From positions 1 through 26,345 of the forward strand of contig CADWAF010000733.1 in NCBI GenBank assembly GCA_902984215.1: a stretch of DNA of 26,345 bases. The letters are read 5' to 3'. The DNA is from Willaertia magna. Lineage: Eukaryota > Heterolobosea > Eutetramitea > Acrasida > Naegleriidae. The stretch's first letter is position 1, and the number at the start of each line of letters is the position of its first letter. Both the position numbers and the translations under genes were made by a program. Below, in pieces: positions 1 through 10,070 of the stretch. The notes beneath the pieces were generated by a model, which was not told where the DNA came from, searched no databases, and saw only the letters and a list, made by a program, of their open reading frames with translations.

Positions 1-47
1 GCACAAAGGTTACCTCAATAATAAATCTAACAACAGCAACATCAACA

Positions 48-2003
48 ATGATTATGGGAAAAAATCTAACAACAAATTTCAAAATAAGCCCAACAACAAC
101 AATAATGATCAATGACACACAAAGAATTGCAGGCAGGATTTCTCAATTCTGGAAGAATTGGAAAACTCTTTTAGATTCCCCAGATTTTATCTTGGAATGG
201 ATAAGAAAAGGTGTAGAACTATCTTCAGACCAAACAAAATGGTTAAATTTCGGAACCAATTCTATAAATTCAAAGGAAGAAGTTGCTTGGTTCGAAGTGG
301 AGTTGGAAAACATATTAAAAGAAGGAGTAATTTCTGTAGGGTCGAATTTAACAGTGGTAAATCCAATACATCTTGTGCCAAAGAAAAAACAAGATATTTA
401 CAGACTCATATTGGATTTAAGGAAAGTGAATCGCGGTTTAGAAGTTACAAAATTCAAACTAGACAATCTTTTGCTTCTGTCAAAATTCTTAAGGAAAAGT
501 TTGTTCGCTACAAAGGTCAATCTTCGCAAAGATTACTTTCACGTTGCAATTCACAACAACTCCAAACATTTACTGGGCTTTCAATGAAAAGGTATAAAGT
601 TCCAATTCAACGTTCTTCCTTTCGGTTTAAACCAAGCACCCTTCATATTCTCTCGCCTTATGAAAGAGGCTATAAAGGTATTAAGGAAGAAGAAGAAGAT
701 TATGGTGTTTTATTACATTGATGATATTTTAGTTCTAGGGGAGTCATTAGAAATATGTCTGGAACATACAAACGAGCTATTACTACTCCTGAAACAATTA
801 GGTTGGATAATTCAAAAAGAAAAGTCTATTCTCTATCCAGTTCAAGTGATTCAATATTTAGGTTTAGAACTGGACTTTATAAAAGGAAAGATTTTTATCC
901 CCATAGACAAGCAAAATCAAACTTTAGAACTCTTGTACTTTCTAATGAGCCAGTACAAGTTAAGAAAGAAAGTAAAGTTAAAGACTATAGCCACTCTACT
1001 AGGAAAATTGGAATTCCTTGCAATCTCTTTCCCTTACATATGGTCAGTAGGATGGAAGTTAAAAAAAGACTTAACCACATGTCTGAAATACTCCCAAGGA
1101 AACTATTTTTATTGGATGTACATAAACAAAGGAGCAATAAAAGATATACAAAAGCTAATTCAAGTTATAAAACTGAATCAAGGATGTTGCTTTGAGTTGA
1201 AAACAAATCTAACAAGAATAAATACAAACTCTTCCCTTACAAACTTTGGAGGCATAACAAAGAATCATATTTTCATAGGAAATTAAACCTTAAAAGAAGA
1301 AAACTTACATATAAACCATAAAGAACTCCAAGCAGTGTGAGAAATCTTCAGTATGGCAGAAGTAGAGAGATTATACAAACTAAACACAAACTTCCTTATC
1401 AAAACAGACAATATGGTTTGTCTTCACTATTTAAGGAAAGGTTATAGTCGTATTCCAGTCCTATCAAAAGTTGCAAGAAACATTTAGGATTTATGTTTTC
1501 AAAACAGATGGATCATTCGAAAAGTTACTTACATCCCCTCAAAAGAAAATACTATTCCAGATTTAATAAACAGACGTTCAAAGTGGTTAACATCGGAAAA
1601 TCTTTTCAATATTCTAAACAAAAAGTTTGGGCCTCTCACAGTAGATCATTTTGTAAGCTCAAGATCTCATCACTTAGCAAAGTTCAATTAATGGTCTTAC
1701 GGAAAAGATGCATTCATAGAATGTTGGAAAGCAAATATGAATTATCTAGTTCCTCCTTTGGGACTAATTATTCCAACTTTGGTTCAATTGATAAAACACA
1801 AAGCAAAAGGAGTATTGATGATTCCTCATTGGGAGACAGCTCCATGGTGGCCTATAATTTGCAGGATTGCATTAGAATTTGTAAAGGTAGCAAAATTAGA
1901 AGTTATAACCTCTTCATTCGACGAAATGTCGAAAAATTTAAGTTGGACCTTAGTAGCAGCTCATGTAGATGGTCAACTATATTGGAGAAGTATGATGGAT
2001 TAG
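48..2003 (+). pseudogene. DIRS reverse transcriptase / RNase H polyprotein, nonsense-riddled
   Basis: One frame stays in register throughout. An N-terminal thumb-proximal segment is followed by RT motifs LILDLRKVN (about 406-432), motif A region (about 513-545), LPFGL-NQAP, and the catalytic YIDD (714-725). RNase H follows with HINHKELQAV (from about 1308) and KTDN, then the DIRS C-terminal motif ending in AP-WWP (around 1840). Stops interrupt it at 585 (TGA), 1284 (TAA), 1338 (TGA), 1485 (TAG) and 1689 (TAA), with no frameshift. The Asp of RT motif A reads as Asn (codon 519-521), so the polymerase would probably be dead even if translated. ATG at 48 is the first in the window, but the frame is open to the left edge, so the true start is unknown. 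Two of the stops (585 and 1338) fall where DIRS/Pao-like RTs usually carry Trp. Confidence 0.88.
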
Positions 2004-2938
2004 CAAAATTCTGCTATGACAATCAAATTGCTGACTCTACGTTGAAGAAGTACCAATCAGTGTTTAGTTTTTATTCTAATTTTTGCTTTTGGAATAATTT
2101 CACTATTAGAGAAGAAGTTTCCTGCATTCGCTTTATGTCTTTTGTGTTAATAGCAGGTAAAAGTTGGATCTTGGATACTTTTAAGGCAGCTGTTACTTTC
2201 TTTTCGTTGAGAGATGGGTTTAAGTTTGTATGGACAGAACTTATGAAAGGCATTAAGAAGGGTGTTAAAAAAATTTACAATAGAATTGATAAAAAGTCTC
2301 AACTTCGAAACTCTTTCCTACTTAGTGTCATTCATAATTGGATAGATAATATGGGTCAAGTTGTTAACTAGGATTACTGTTCTTACTATCAGTGTTATTT
2401 GTATGCTGCTATAATTGTTATGGGCCTTAGATGCTTATGCAGACCCAAAGAACTGGTTGAATTATCATTTGATCAAGTCTTAGTTGATTTACCTGAAAGA
2501 GGTTGTATCACCATCAAGTCATAATTCTATAAGAATGATCAATTCGGTAAAGACACTGACAGTATTCCAATTGAATCCATTAAGGATTCCCCCTACTACT
2601 CGGTCAAAATTATTCTTTCATATAAAAGCTTAATGCTTCACAAACAACCATTAGATCCTTTCTTCTCTAACCTAGGTAGCAGTGACTATTTGAATACTAA
2701 ATTTGTTTCCTCAGTTGTTAAAGCAGTTAACAACACTAGTGCAGTTATTTCTGGTCATTCCCTTAGAATTGGAGGTGCTTCTCAACTAGTTAAAAGTGGA
2801 GAACCTTTAGATATGGTGGGTTTTGCTGGTTCTTGGACTAGTGCAGCTAAGAATAGATATGTGAGAAGAACTCAGCTAGTTGCTAGAAAAACCTCTTCCA
2901 AAATTCTTACCAACTCCTTCTGCGACAACAACCATTAG
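1978..2938 (+). pseudogene. DIRS tyrosine recombinase, one in-frame stop
   Basis: The frame overlaps the end of the RT/RNase H frame by a few codons, as usual for DIRS elements. The N-terminal half (about 1978-2370) reads as a helical core-binding domain. The catalytic half shows the first Arg in GLRCLCRPKEL (around 2421-2455), the HxxR box HSLRIGG (2756-2776), a downstream Trp and the nucleophile Tyr in NRYVR (Tyr codon 2858-2860). Interruptions are TAG at 2369-2371 and TAA at 2521-2523, both in frame. The natural stop TAG (2936-2938) lies just inside the internal complementary repeat. It would excise or integrate circular cDNA by strand exchange if intact. The start codon is not identifiable; 1978 is approximate. 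Confidence 0.85.
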
Positions 2939-2979
2939 TTATAGATTTTACTGCCAATTCTTCTCAAAAGCGGTAACAT
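2930..2979 (+). repeat. DIRS internal complementary region, copy of right terminus
   Basis: Fifty bases are identical to 3530-3579 at an offset of exactly 600 bp. An imperfect inverted copy follows at 3006-3031 (gttaccg...attggcggg against ctgccaatt...cggtaac at 2951-2977). The order right-terminus then left-terminus-like sequence is what an internal complementary region needs to template joining of the two ends. Confidence 0.8.
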
Positions 2980-3005
2980 TATAAATTCTTACAAGATATT
3001 TATTT

Positions 3006-3579
3006 GTTACCGTTTAAGAAGTATTGGCGGGAAAAGCTAATATAAAAAAGTTTACTTACACATACTTTTTTACCTAATAGCTTTTCTAAAAAATTTCAAT
3101 CAACTCGTTTTGCTCGCTCCTTTACAATGGTTTCTAACACTAGAAGAAACCCACCCACCACTCCCTTCGTTTTGTTCATGAGGTTTTCTCTCCAACTATG
3201 TTGGTGTTACCTAGCCCCTGGGCTTTTATAACTCAGGTTATTACTGAGGGATGTGGTTCTTTTAAGGTAAGATTTAGCTCAGGCTGTTACAGAACCGCTG
3301 TCTTAAGACACGAGTTCTTTATTTTCTGTTTTAATTTTTTATTTATTTATTTATTTGTTACTCTTTGTTTGTCACAAATTTATTATTAGAAATTTTTTAA
3401 TTTCAGCTCACTTACCCTCTACTGCAGGGCCTGTTATTAGGGTAAGTACTTCTGGACGGAGCTTGATTGGATTTTATTAGAGAAGCCACTTTAATTATTC
3501 ATTGTAAATAATAATTAAGGACTTAATAAAACCATTAGTTATAGATTTTACTGCCAATTCTTCTCAAAAGCGGTAACAT
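3006..3579 (+). repeat. DIRS right terminal repeat region
   Basis: Non-coding, less A+T-rich than the flanking host DNA, containing short C/T-rich and GGGTAAG-like stretches, and ending in the 50-bp terminal copy at 3530-3579. The boundary is inferred from the end of the 50-bp match, since host-like A+T-rich DNA follows directly. The inner boundary is approximate because the left terminal repeat is not in the window. Confidence 0.6.
3031..3086. repeat. Hairpin in DIRS terminal repeat
   Basis: An imperfect inverted repeat: gaaaagcta...aaaaaagt (3031-3051) pairs with acttttt...tagcttttc (3064-3086) across a short loop. It sits at the junction of the internal complementary region and the right terminal repeat. 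Confidence 0.55.
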
Positions 3580-3810
3580 CTATTGTTCTTTTAAAATACG
3601 CGCTAAAATGTACTATAGTACAAAAATTTTTAAATTATAAAGAAACATAAAAGTATTAAAAGACAATATGTACAATTTCTTAATAATAATTTTTATGTAA
3701 TTTTAACATTTGGCCTTTATTAAAAATATTCTAAAAAAGTATAACATTTTATTCCTATTTAAATCAAGCCCTCCGATGGTTGTAACAAAGAAAAATTAAA
3801 AAAAATTACA

Positions 3811-4686
3811 ATGAACAGTACAATGATGAATATGGAAATTGAACAAGCAATTGCAAGTAGAAAATTAGATAATCATGAATATGAAACACTACTAAAACCT
3901 TTTGGAATTTCCTTTCATGATGCTGTAAGCTACAACATGAAGTAAGTATTTTTTATTATTATTATAATAATTTCTATTTGTTTTAAAAAAGAACAATGTA
4001 TGGTACAAATATTTTATCTACTATTGTTGCAAAGAGAGATATAACTGGACAAATTCCTAGATATTTGCTAATTCTTTTGTATTCCTTTGATAAGACATTG
4101 TCTGAATATTATATCATTGCGTCTGACCATACAAATGCAACCAATACTGTACTTACTAGAAATATAAATACTACTTATAGAGAAAAGGAAACTGTTTTTT
4201 TATAATGAATTCATTGGAGGATGGAGCAAATGGGATTATGTTTTTTTTGTTGATGGTGTGTTGGAAAGTACTATAGCTACTATCAAAACTGAGAGAAATG
4301 GATTTGGTTCCTCTAGAAGTTTTTCAGATTGTCTCAATACTTTAGAAGATGAAGTTATTCTTTATTGTTGAAAGAATAACTATGAAGTTAAACAAGCAGT
4401 TGTTTTCTCTCATGCTGTTGTGAATATTAATGATCCTGCAGTAGCCAATTATGAAAAGTTAAATGATATACTTTTACAATATTTTGAAAGGGTTGCTTTT
4501 TGTTGGTGGGGGCAAAAATATTGGCTAAGTAGTTATAAGGAATGTGTTTATCCTTCTATTGTTTCTTTATCTAAAGAGAAGTTAGAATCATGTTTGTATT
4601 TGAATTTTATAGAATATAAAGAACAGTTAATGAAATTGGATACGAAAAAAAAGGCTTTTTTTAATCAATTTAAGCTTGGTCAATAA
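3811..4686 (+). pseudogene. Paralogue of 4848-5677 gene, frameshifted and nonsense-mutated
   Basis: Exon 1 runs from ATG 3811 (after an A-rich leader) to 3941. A 50-nt intron 3942-3991 has GTAAGT...AAAAAAG ends in phase 2, and exon 2 starts at 3992. The frame continues to a run of seven Ts at 4195-4201, where one extra T throws it into TAA at 4203. Dropping one T restores a frame that aligns with the intact convergent paralogue (VFFVDGVLES against VCFINGILES) and continues to TAA 4684-4686. A second lesion is TGA at 4369-4371. C-terminal CWWGQKYWL aligns with IIWFGQVKL of the paralogue. Shared intron position and phase show duplication. The possible function is discussed under the intact copy. 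Confidence 0.75.
3942..3991 (+). other. Spliceosomal intron, 50 nt
   Basis: GTAAGT donor, AAAAAAG acceptor, phase 2. Joining the flanks keeps the frame (MK then TMYGTNIL) and matches the intron of the minus-strand paralogue. Confidence 0.8.
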
Positions 4687-4847
4687 TGTTTTTGATTTTA
4701 TGGTTACCGTGTGATTGTAAATATTTAATGTTTGTGTTTGATTGTAAATAAAAAATTGAACTAAACTATCACCTGTGAGATTTTTTTTTTGTAAAATTTT
4801 TGTAAAGAAAAAACAAGTTAATTAAATAATTGGTTTTTTATTGAAAT

Positions 4848-5677
4848 TTAGTGTGTGACACTATTGATAATTTTGTCAAAGTATTGTTTTACGTTTAAAT
4901 ACTCAAATTGATTAAAGTTATTTGACAATAACTGTGCATTATTATTGAAATTATTTAATTTCACCTGACCAAACCAAATGATATAAACCTTATTGAATTC
5001 CTGCTTAAGAAAATTATATAAATTGAGGTAACCTTCTACACATAGATCATTTACATCCAAAACAGGCTGTGGAATGATATAAGCATCATTTACATTGGGA
5101 TAAGTGTTTTTGAAATTATAAACCATTGCTTCTAGGGTGTTTGGTGATTGAAGAAAGGAAATACCAGTGCAACCAAAAATGTGACAATCTAACCTATTTT
5201 CATAATTAATAGATTCTAAAATACCATTGATAAAACAAACTCTGTCCAGGGGCATTGTTTCGTTTCTATAATAGAAAATGGTTTTTTCTTTTTCTAAAAA
5301 ACTATTATCAGTTTTGATAATATATTGTTTCTGTGGATAATAAGTTGGAATATGTAAAATAGAAACAATATTACCATTTATGTCTTTTAAAGGTATTAAT
5401 AATGATTGTAATCTTTCTACATTCCCATTTGGTGAATTGTCTAAGATATTCTTGTTGAAGATTGTTCTTTTTGAAAAAATATTGTAAACATGTTGTTGTA
5501 AAAAAAAACTTGTTTTTAGTACTTAACTTACCTCATGCCATAACCTTTAGCTAGATCATAATCAATATTAAAAGGTTTTAAAAAGTAACAGTGTTCTATA
5601 GGATTTAACCAATTCTTTACAATTACTATCTTTTTGTAATCTTCAACACTACAATGAGTTATAAGTGTGTCTGACAT
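4848..5677 (-). CDS. Unknown protein, possibly degenerate TOPRIM/primase-like (intact paralogue)
   Basis: Exon 1 is 5677-5532, starting at ATG after a run of T (A on this strand). A 65-nt intron 5531-5467 has GTAAGT...AAAAAG ends in phase 2, exactly as in the convergent paralogue. Exon 2 is 5466-4848, giving about 254 aa. The order of elements is: an NWL-P...LKPF segment, a LLIPLKDINGNIVSI strand pair, then VCFINGILES, HIFGCTGISFL, a DVND-containing strand and VYIIWFGQV. Known: phage-type primases with TOPRIM folds show a PL-D--G motif, then an EG-dal motif, a G-G turn, a D-D motif and a late hydrophobic strand. The order matches, but the key Glu reads Asn here (Asp in the paralogue). Catalysis is therefore doubtful and the fold assignment is inference. 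It lies tail to tail with the broken copy. Confidence 0.6.
5467..5531 (-). other. Spliceosomal intron, 65 nt
   Basis: GTAAGT donor, AAAAAG acceptor, phase 2. The intron-less frame has stops. It occupies the position homologous to the intron at 3942-3991, and both acceptors continue AACAAT. Confidence 0.8.
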
Positions 5678-6024
5678 TTTTTTTTAAGGTCAATAATCAA
5701 AAAAATTGGATCTATCCTATTTAACTTGAATACCTTATATGTTTCTCAGGGAATAGTTAATTAAGATGTATAATATGTATTATGTATAAAAATATATTCA
5801 ATCAATTGAATAACGTATTCATGTTTATTAATAAAGTATTTAAATTTAAGGAGGGTTTTACTTTTTATAGAAATAAAAGTAATATTGTATAATTTAAAAA
5901 TAAATATTTTAAAATTATTAATAATAATTGAAAAATTCAATTTGTTTGAAAACAATGTTAATTATTATTTTATTTAACTTTGTCACTAGTCAATTAATAA
6001 TTAATTAAAAAATTTATTTCCAAT
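5678..6024. other. Intergenic spacer between divergent genes
   Basis: About 350 bp of nearly pure A/T between the starts of the minus-strand 4848-5677 gene and the plus-strand dynamin gene. It presumably holds both promoters. An open frame on the minus strand (5761-5955) is low-complexity Ile/Asn/Phe and is not considered coding. Poly-A/T tracts precede both ATGs. No specific box is recognisable. Confidence 0.5.
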
Positions 6025-8469
6025 ATGTCATCACCATTAAGACAAACAAATTTCTTTTTTAAAAAATCCCCTTCCAACGTTGTTCTTACTGAAAAGGTAG
6101 GCAACAATGATTTAGATAGAAGAATAGTAGAAGAAGAACATTGTATTGAACAATATTATAAGAATTTAGATAATTATAACACTTTACATCAGACATTTAA
6201 CAGTTTAAGAAATATTACACAAGTACAAAATATTAAAATTGACTTGCCTCAATTTGTTGTCATTGGTATGGAATTGAGTGGTAAAAGTAGTTTTGTTAAA
6301 ATGTTATTGGGTTTTCATTTTAACTATTGTACTGATCGAACTAAAACAAGAAGACCTTTAATTCTTAAAATAGTTCCTGATCCAACCATTACTAGTAGCC
6401 TTAAATGTATTTTTAAGGAAGGAACTAAGGAAAAGATGGTTGAGGCAAGTAAATTATTAGAAGAAATTAAGGCGCAAAATAATATCAATAATATTTCAAC
6501 TGAATCAATTCATTTAAATGTACAATATGTATATGCATCAAATAATTTAACTGTAAGTTTTTAAAATTTATTTTTATTATTAATTATTTTAAACTAATTA
6601 TTTAAAAAATAGATTATTGACACTCCAGGGTTTACAAGTATTCCTTCAAAAAATGAACCAATTTTACAATGTGTTAAAAAATATTGTAATTTACCAAATA
6701 CTTTATTAATTATTTTAGACAGTGCAACGGATTGTATTAGTAATGGTTATTTAAATGATAGGATTAAGGAATTAAATTTATTAATTGATCTTAAAGATAT
6801 TATTGTAATTACAACTAAATTAAATTCACGCATGACAGAATTACAAAATGCTACAGAGATTGATGAATTTTTTTTAAATAAATTAAAGGAAATGCCTGAA
6901 AGTAAAAGATTTTTTCTCTTTCTCCCTCATGGAATTGACAAAAAGGATACAAGCATTAATGGATATAAAGATTTAATTAAAAAATGTTATTTAAATGATT
7001 TTAAATATTTATATAATTTACATTGGAATGAAAAGGAATATAAATCTCATTATGGTGTCTTTGCTTTATATGAACACCTTGAAAGAGTTTTATATAAAAA
7101 ATATATAACAAGTTTTAATCCTATTGATAAAAAATTAAAACATGTAATTGATTTAAAAAGAGAAATGGTAAATAAATAAAAAAAAATGGTAAACACTTCA
7201 AAGATTAATATTCGTCATCGAGCCTTAGATGTTACCAATAGTTTTCTTAATAATGTTCAGGAAGTTTTAAATTGTCAAATTTTTTTAAATGATGAATTAT
7301 CAATTGCAATGAATTTACAAGATGAAAGAAATGCTTGTCACTTTGATTTATAGAATAGTCTTTCTCAAAAATTACAACAATCATTACCTATTGCTGGTGC
7401 CAATTATTGTTTATATGGTTATAGTCAATTACAAAGATTGTTAAATGAATTTGAAATTGTAGCTCAGGCACAAGAATTTCCAAAAATTACAAACGAAGAG
7501 GTTATTGTAATTGCAAATAATTTTAATGGTATACATACTTCAATAGATTATGTTAATAGTATTGTGAGTTTATTTTAAAAAAAGTGTCTCTTTATTTATG
7601 AATTGTTAATTGACAAATTAAAAGGTAGATGTCGTTTTATTATAAAGAATTTATTTGATGGTATTTATAAAAAGACTGTACAGGATATGAGTGGAGATAA
7701 TTTATTGTTACAAAAAATTCAGTTACTTTGTGAAAATTATATGACCTTTGTAATTGATAATTTAAAAAAAAAGTTAATTGAACAATTACATATTTTTGTA
7801 AAGGTTGTAGAGTATGATATAATTATTAGTAAAACATCTGAAAATTATAATTTTATTACTACCTCAGATAAAATTATTCTATCAGTAAGTTCTAATGGAA
7901 ATGAAAATAATAAGGATAATAATAATTTTTTAGAAATTACTGAAGAGGATACTTTAAATAGGGTAAAACATTATATTGATTCTTTAAATAATAATTGTGG
8001 ATCCTTTTATCATTTATTTAAATTAGAAGATTATAAGGGAAGAGAATTGACTGAAGATAAGGTAAAGAAAATTATTAATACTGCTGCTTATTTATTTCGT
8101 TTTTGTCAAACTTCACTCATTAATTTATTAAAAGCTAATGTAAATGTTTTTTTAATTGATCCACTTTATAAATGTTTAAATGATTATATTACTAAACATA
8201 TTACTGGAATGTCAGATAATGAATTGGAACAACAATTGAATAGTAATAATGTAGATAATATAAAGAGGGAAATTGTTAAAATGGAAAAGGATATTTCTGA
8301 TTTAGAATTGGAAAATCAGAAAATTATGAGTTTAATTAATCAATATCATAACAATTCTATTAAACGTCATTATCAATATATTGATAAAAATGATAAAAAT
8401 GATAAGAATGATAAAAATAATAAGGAACCATTGAAATATAGAAAAATTATTAGTAGTCAAGAATATTAA
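6025..8469 (+). CDS. Dynamin-family GTPase, interrupted by in-frame stops
   Basis: Exon 1 is 6025-6552 and the intron 6553-6612 (GTAAGT...ATAG, phase 0). The frame then runs unshifted to TAA 8467-8469, about 790 codons and usual dynamin-like size. G1 is GMELSGKSS (residues 81-89), the dynamin switch-I signature TRRPLIL is at 108-114, DTPG at 179-182, and TKLN at 244-247 takes the place of TKLD. The C-terminal third (KREIVKMEKDISDLELENQK) looks like the GTPase effector domain, and the end has a DKN repeat. Dynamins oligomerise on membranes and use GTP hydrolysis for fission or fusion. Three in-frame stops divide it: TAA 7177, TAG 7351 and TAA 7576. The first and last lie inside possible 36-nt and 21-nt GT...AG segments that are multiples of three; 7351 has no such escape. 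It is either a recent pseudogene or a gene with unusual splicing. Confidence 0.8.
6553..6612 (+). other. Spliceosomal intron in dynamin gene, 60 nt
   Basis: GTAAGT donor and AAATAG acceptor in phase 0. Joining gives the uninterrupted G3 motif IIDTPGF directly after the junction, which fixes the acceptor. Confidence 0.85.
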
Positions 8470-9053
8470 TTTATTGTTATTGTAATAAAATTTATTTTTC
8501 ATTTTATTAATTGTAAAATTATTTTCCCGCTATTTAATATTTACAAAAAAAAAAAAAAATGAGAATTTTTATTATTATAATTTATGAAAATTATAATGTG
8601 TGATAATTTTTATAACATGTGTGTGAGAATTTTTATAACATGTGTATGAGAATTTTTATAACATGTGTGTGTGAGAATTTTTATAATGTAATTTTTAAAA
8701 AAAAAATAAAAAAAATTTTTTTTTTATTCAATATAACAATTTTCACCTTTCTCTTTATCAGTTTTAAATATTTATGTAAAATTTTAAAACTGTTTATATT
8801 TAAAAATTGTAAAATATTTTCTGTAATTATTTTGATTTACAAAAGTTTAAAGAAAGAATTTATTGTTTAATCAAATTAAAATAAATATCTTCCTTCTTTT
8901 TATACTATATTTTTAAGCTCGGATACTTTTGTTCTTTTATTAGATGGTACATAATACATATTCGTGATAATTTCAACTGGTTAAAATATTATATTTTGAA
9001 AATAAATTTACAATTATTACAAAAAATAATTTAAATATTTTTCACAATAAAAA
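8470..9053. other. Intergenic, A/T-rich with short tandem repeat
   Basis: About 580 bp without a credible gene. It holds the tandem repeat at 8604-8688 and long A and T runs. An ORF across the repeat (8619-8870) is low-complexity and judged spurious. ATTGTAAA-type motifs occur at about 8511 and 8807. Confidence 0.5.
8604..8688 (+). repeat. Tandem repeat, 23-25 bp unit, about 3.5 copies
   Basis: The unit is aatttttataacatgtgtgt(g)ag with small length changes in the TG run. Similar units in inverse orientation (tctcacacgttatattttta and relatives) occur at 11867-11941. Confidence 0.75.
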
Positions 9054-9536
9054 ATGTCTCAATACGATGTATATTACGTTACCATTATAGAAGAATTAAA
9101 GAAAATGAAAATGTCATATAATAAATTAAAAGAGGAACATGAAACTAATTGTAAAAGAGAAATTCAAGTATTACAAGAAACCGTTCAGAAGTTACAGGAT
9201 GAATTAGTGGAGGTAAAGAAGATGAATAAAGATTATACAGCAAGAATAAATCACAACGATCTAGTTTTGGATGATTTTGCTGTTGAAAATGCTAAATTGA
9301 GAAATCAGGTAGATGAATTGGAGGAAGAAATTAAATTATTAAAAGGTGGTGAATTATTAGATGGTGACACTGTACAAATTGTTGTTACTGATGATGAAGA
9401 TAATGTTGTTGTTAGTGATGATGAAAATGATGCTTCATTTAAGCCGGGTATTAATAGTAGTAATAAAAGAAGAAAGATCAAAAAAAGAAAATGTAAAAAA
9501 AATGAATCAAAGAAAAGAAATGGAAATAGAAAATAA
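9054..9536 (+). CDS. Coiled-coil protein with acidic stretch and basic nuclear-signal-like tail
   Basis: Intact 160-aa ORF starting at ATG after an A-run and ending TAA. Residues about 13-99 form a continuous heptad-rich coiled coil (EELKKMKMSYNKLKEEHE onward). Residues 107-126 are acidic (DDEDN...SDDEND). The last 25 residues are almost all Lys/Arg (KRRKIKKRKCKK), which suggests nuclear import or nucleic-acid binding. No enzymatic domain is seen. The family is not recognised; dimerisation is inferred from the coiled coil. It is one of the few ORFs here with no in-frame stop. Confidence 0.7.
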   Translation: MSQYDVYYVTIIEELKKMKMSYNKLKEEHETNCKREIQVLQETVQKLQDELVEVKKMNKDYTARINHNDLVLDDFAVENAKLRNQVDELEEEIKLLKGGELLDGDTVQIVVTDDEDNVVVSDDENDASFKPGINSSNKRRKIKKRKCKKNESKKRNGNRK

Positions 9537-9600
9537 ATAATATTCTATTATTTATTAATATATTTGTATTTCTTTTTTTTTTTCTATTTTATGTTGTTCT

Positions 9601-9673
9601 TGTAATTAATTTTTGTAATTAATTCTTGTAATTAATTCTTGTAATTAATTCTTGTAATTAATTCTTGTAATTG
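9601..9673 (+). repeat. 13-bp tandem repeat, about 5.6 copies
   Basis: The unit is TGTAATTAATTCT, with the first copy ending in TT instead of CT. It lies just past the 3' end of the coiled-coil gene. Confidence 0.85.
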
Positions 9674-9734
9674 AAATCACTATACAAATTATTCGTTAAT
9701 AATGATATCTCATAATAAAATATTAAAGAAATTC

Positions 9735-9793
9735 TAGCCCAGTTGTAAAGGCCTGAATTATACATACACAGTCTCAGATTCAATTCCGGCTCA
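9735..9793 (+). other. tRNA-like / Pol III-box-like element, copy 1
   Basis: The 59-nt sequence has an A-box-like TAGCCCAGTTG followed by TAAAGG and a B-box-like AGATTCAATTCC at normal internal-promoter spacing. It aligns without gaps to 12326-12384. It is too short for a normal tRNA and no convincing anticodon arm forms. An A-run follows directly, as in retroposed tRNA-derived elements. It is a relic or short SINE-like unit rather than a functional tRNA. Confidence 0.45.
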
Positions 9794-9992
9794 AAAAAAA
9801 AAAATTCAAGTTAGTACACAGTTAGTAATTTAAACTTCCTATATCTTTTTTACTTTGTTTATTTTTTTAAAAATCTGTAAACGTTTACAACTGTTAATTT
9901 TAAAAGATAAGATAAAATTAGATTAGTAGAAATCGATAAATGAGTTCACAATTTTATTTTGGTAAAATACAACACTAAGATGTAGAGGTAAA

Positions 9993-10037
9993 TTAATCAT
10001 TATTGTCAAATAAAGTTTTTTCTTCATCACCTTTTTG

Positions 10038-10070
<33 letters not shown>

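Larger units (their letters stand above)
1..3579 (+). mobile_element. DIRS-type tyrosine-recombinase retrotransposon, left end outside window, degenerate
   Basis: Seen: in order, a reverse transcriptase/RNase H frame (to 2003), an overlapping tyrosine recombinase frame (to 2938), an internal complementary region starting at 2930, and a right terminal region ending near 3579. A 50-bp sequence at 2930-2979 is repeated exactly at 3530-3579, and a partial inverted copy lies at 3006-3031. Known: DIRS elements combine RT/RNase H with a tyrosine recombinase, lack integrase and protease, and carry an internal region that joins the two termini of the element. The gag-like ORF and left terminal repeat are outside the window. 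At least six in-frame stop codons make this copy non-autonomous. No target-site duplication is expected for this class. Confidence 0.9.
9537..9992. other. Convergent intergenic spacer with minisatellite and tRNA-like sequence
   Basis: This lies between the 3' ends of the coiled-coil gene and the minus-strand F-box-like gene. It holds the 13-bp tandem repeat (9601-9673) and a tRNA-like element (9735-9793) with an A-run after it. Nothing else is recognisable. Confidence 0.5.

Noticed and set aside
158..1195. Additional plus-strand ORFs (158-721, 755-1195) inside the DIRS element
   Set aside because: They are other-frame shadows of the RT/RNase H frame, which has recognisable motifs.
5761..5955. 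Minus-strand ORF of 64 codons
   Set aside because: Low-complexity Ile/Asn/Phe translation of A/T-rich spacer, with no motif.
8604..9673. CRISPR array
   Set aside because: The tandem repeats have no spacers, and the window is eukaryotic with introns.
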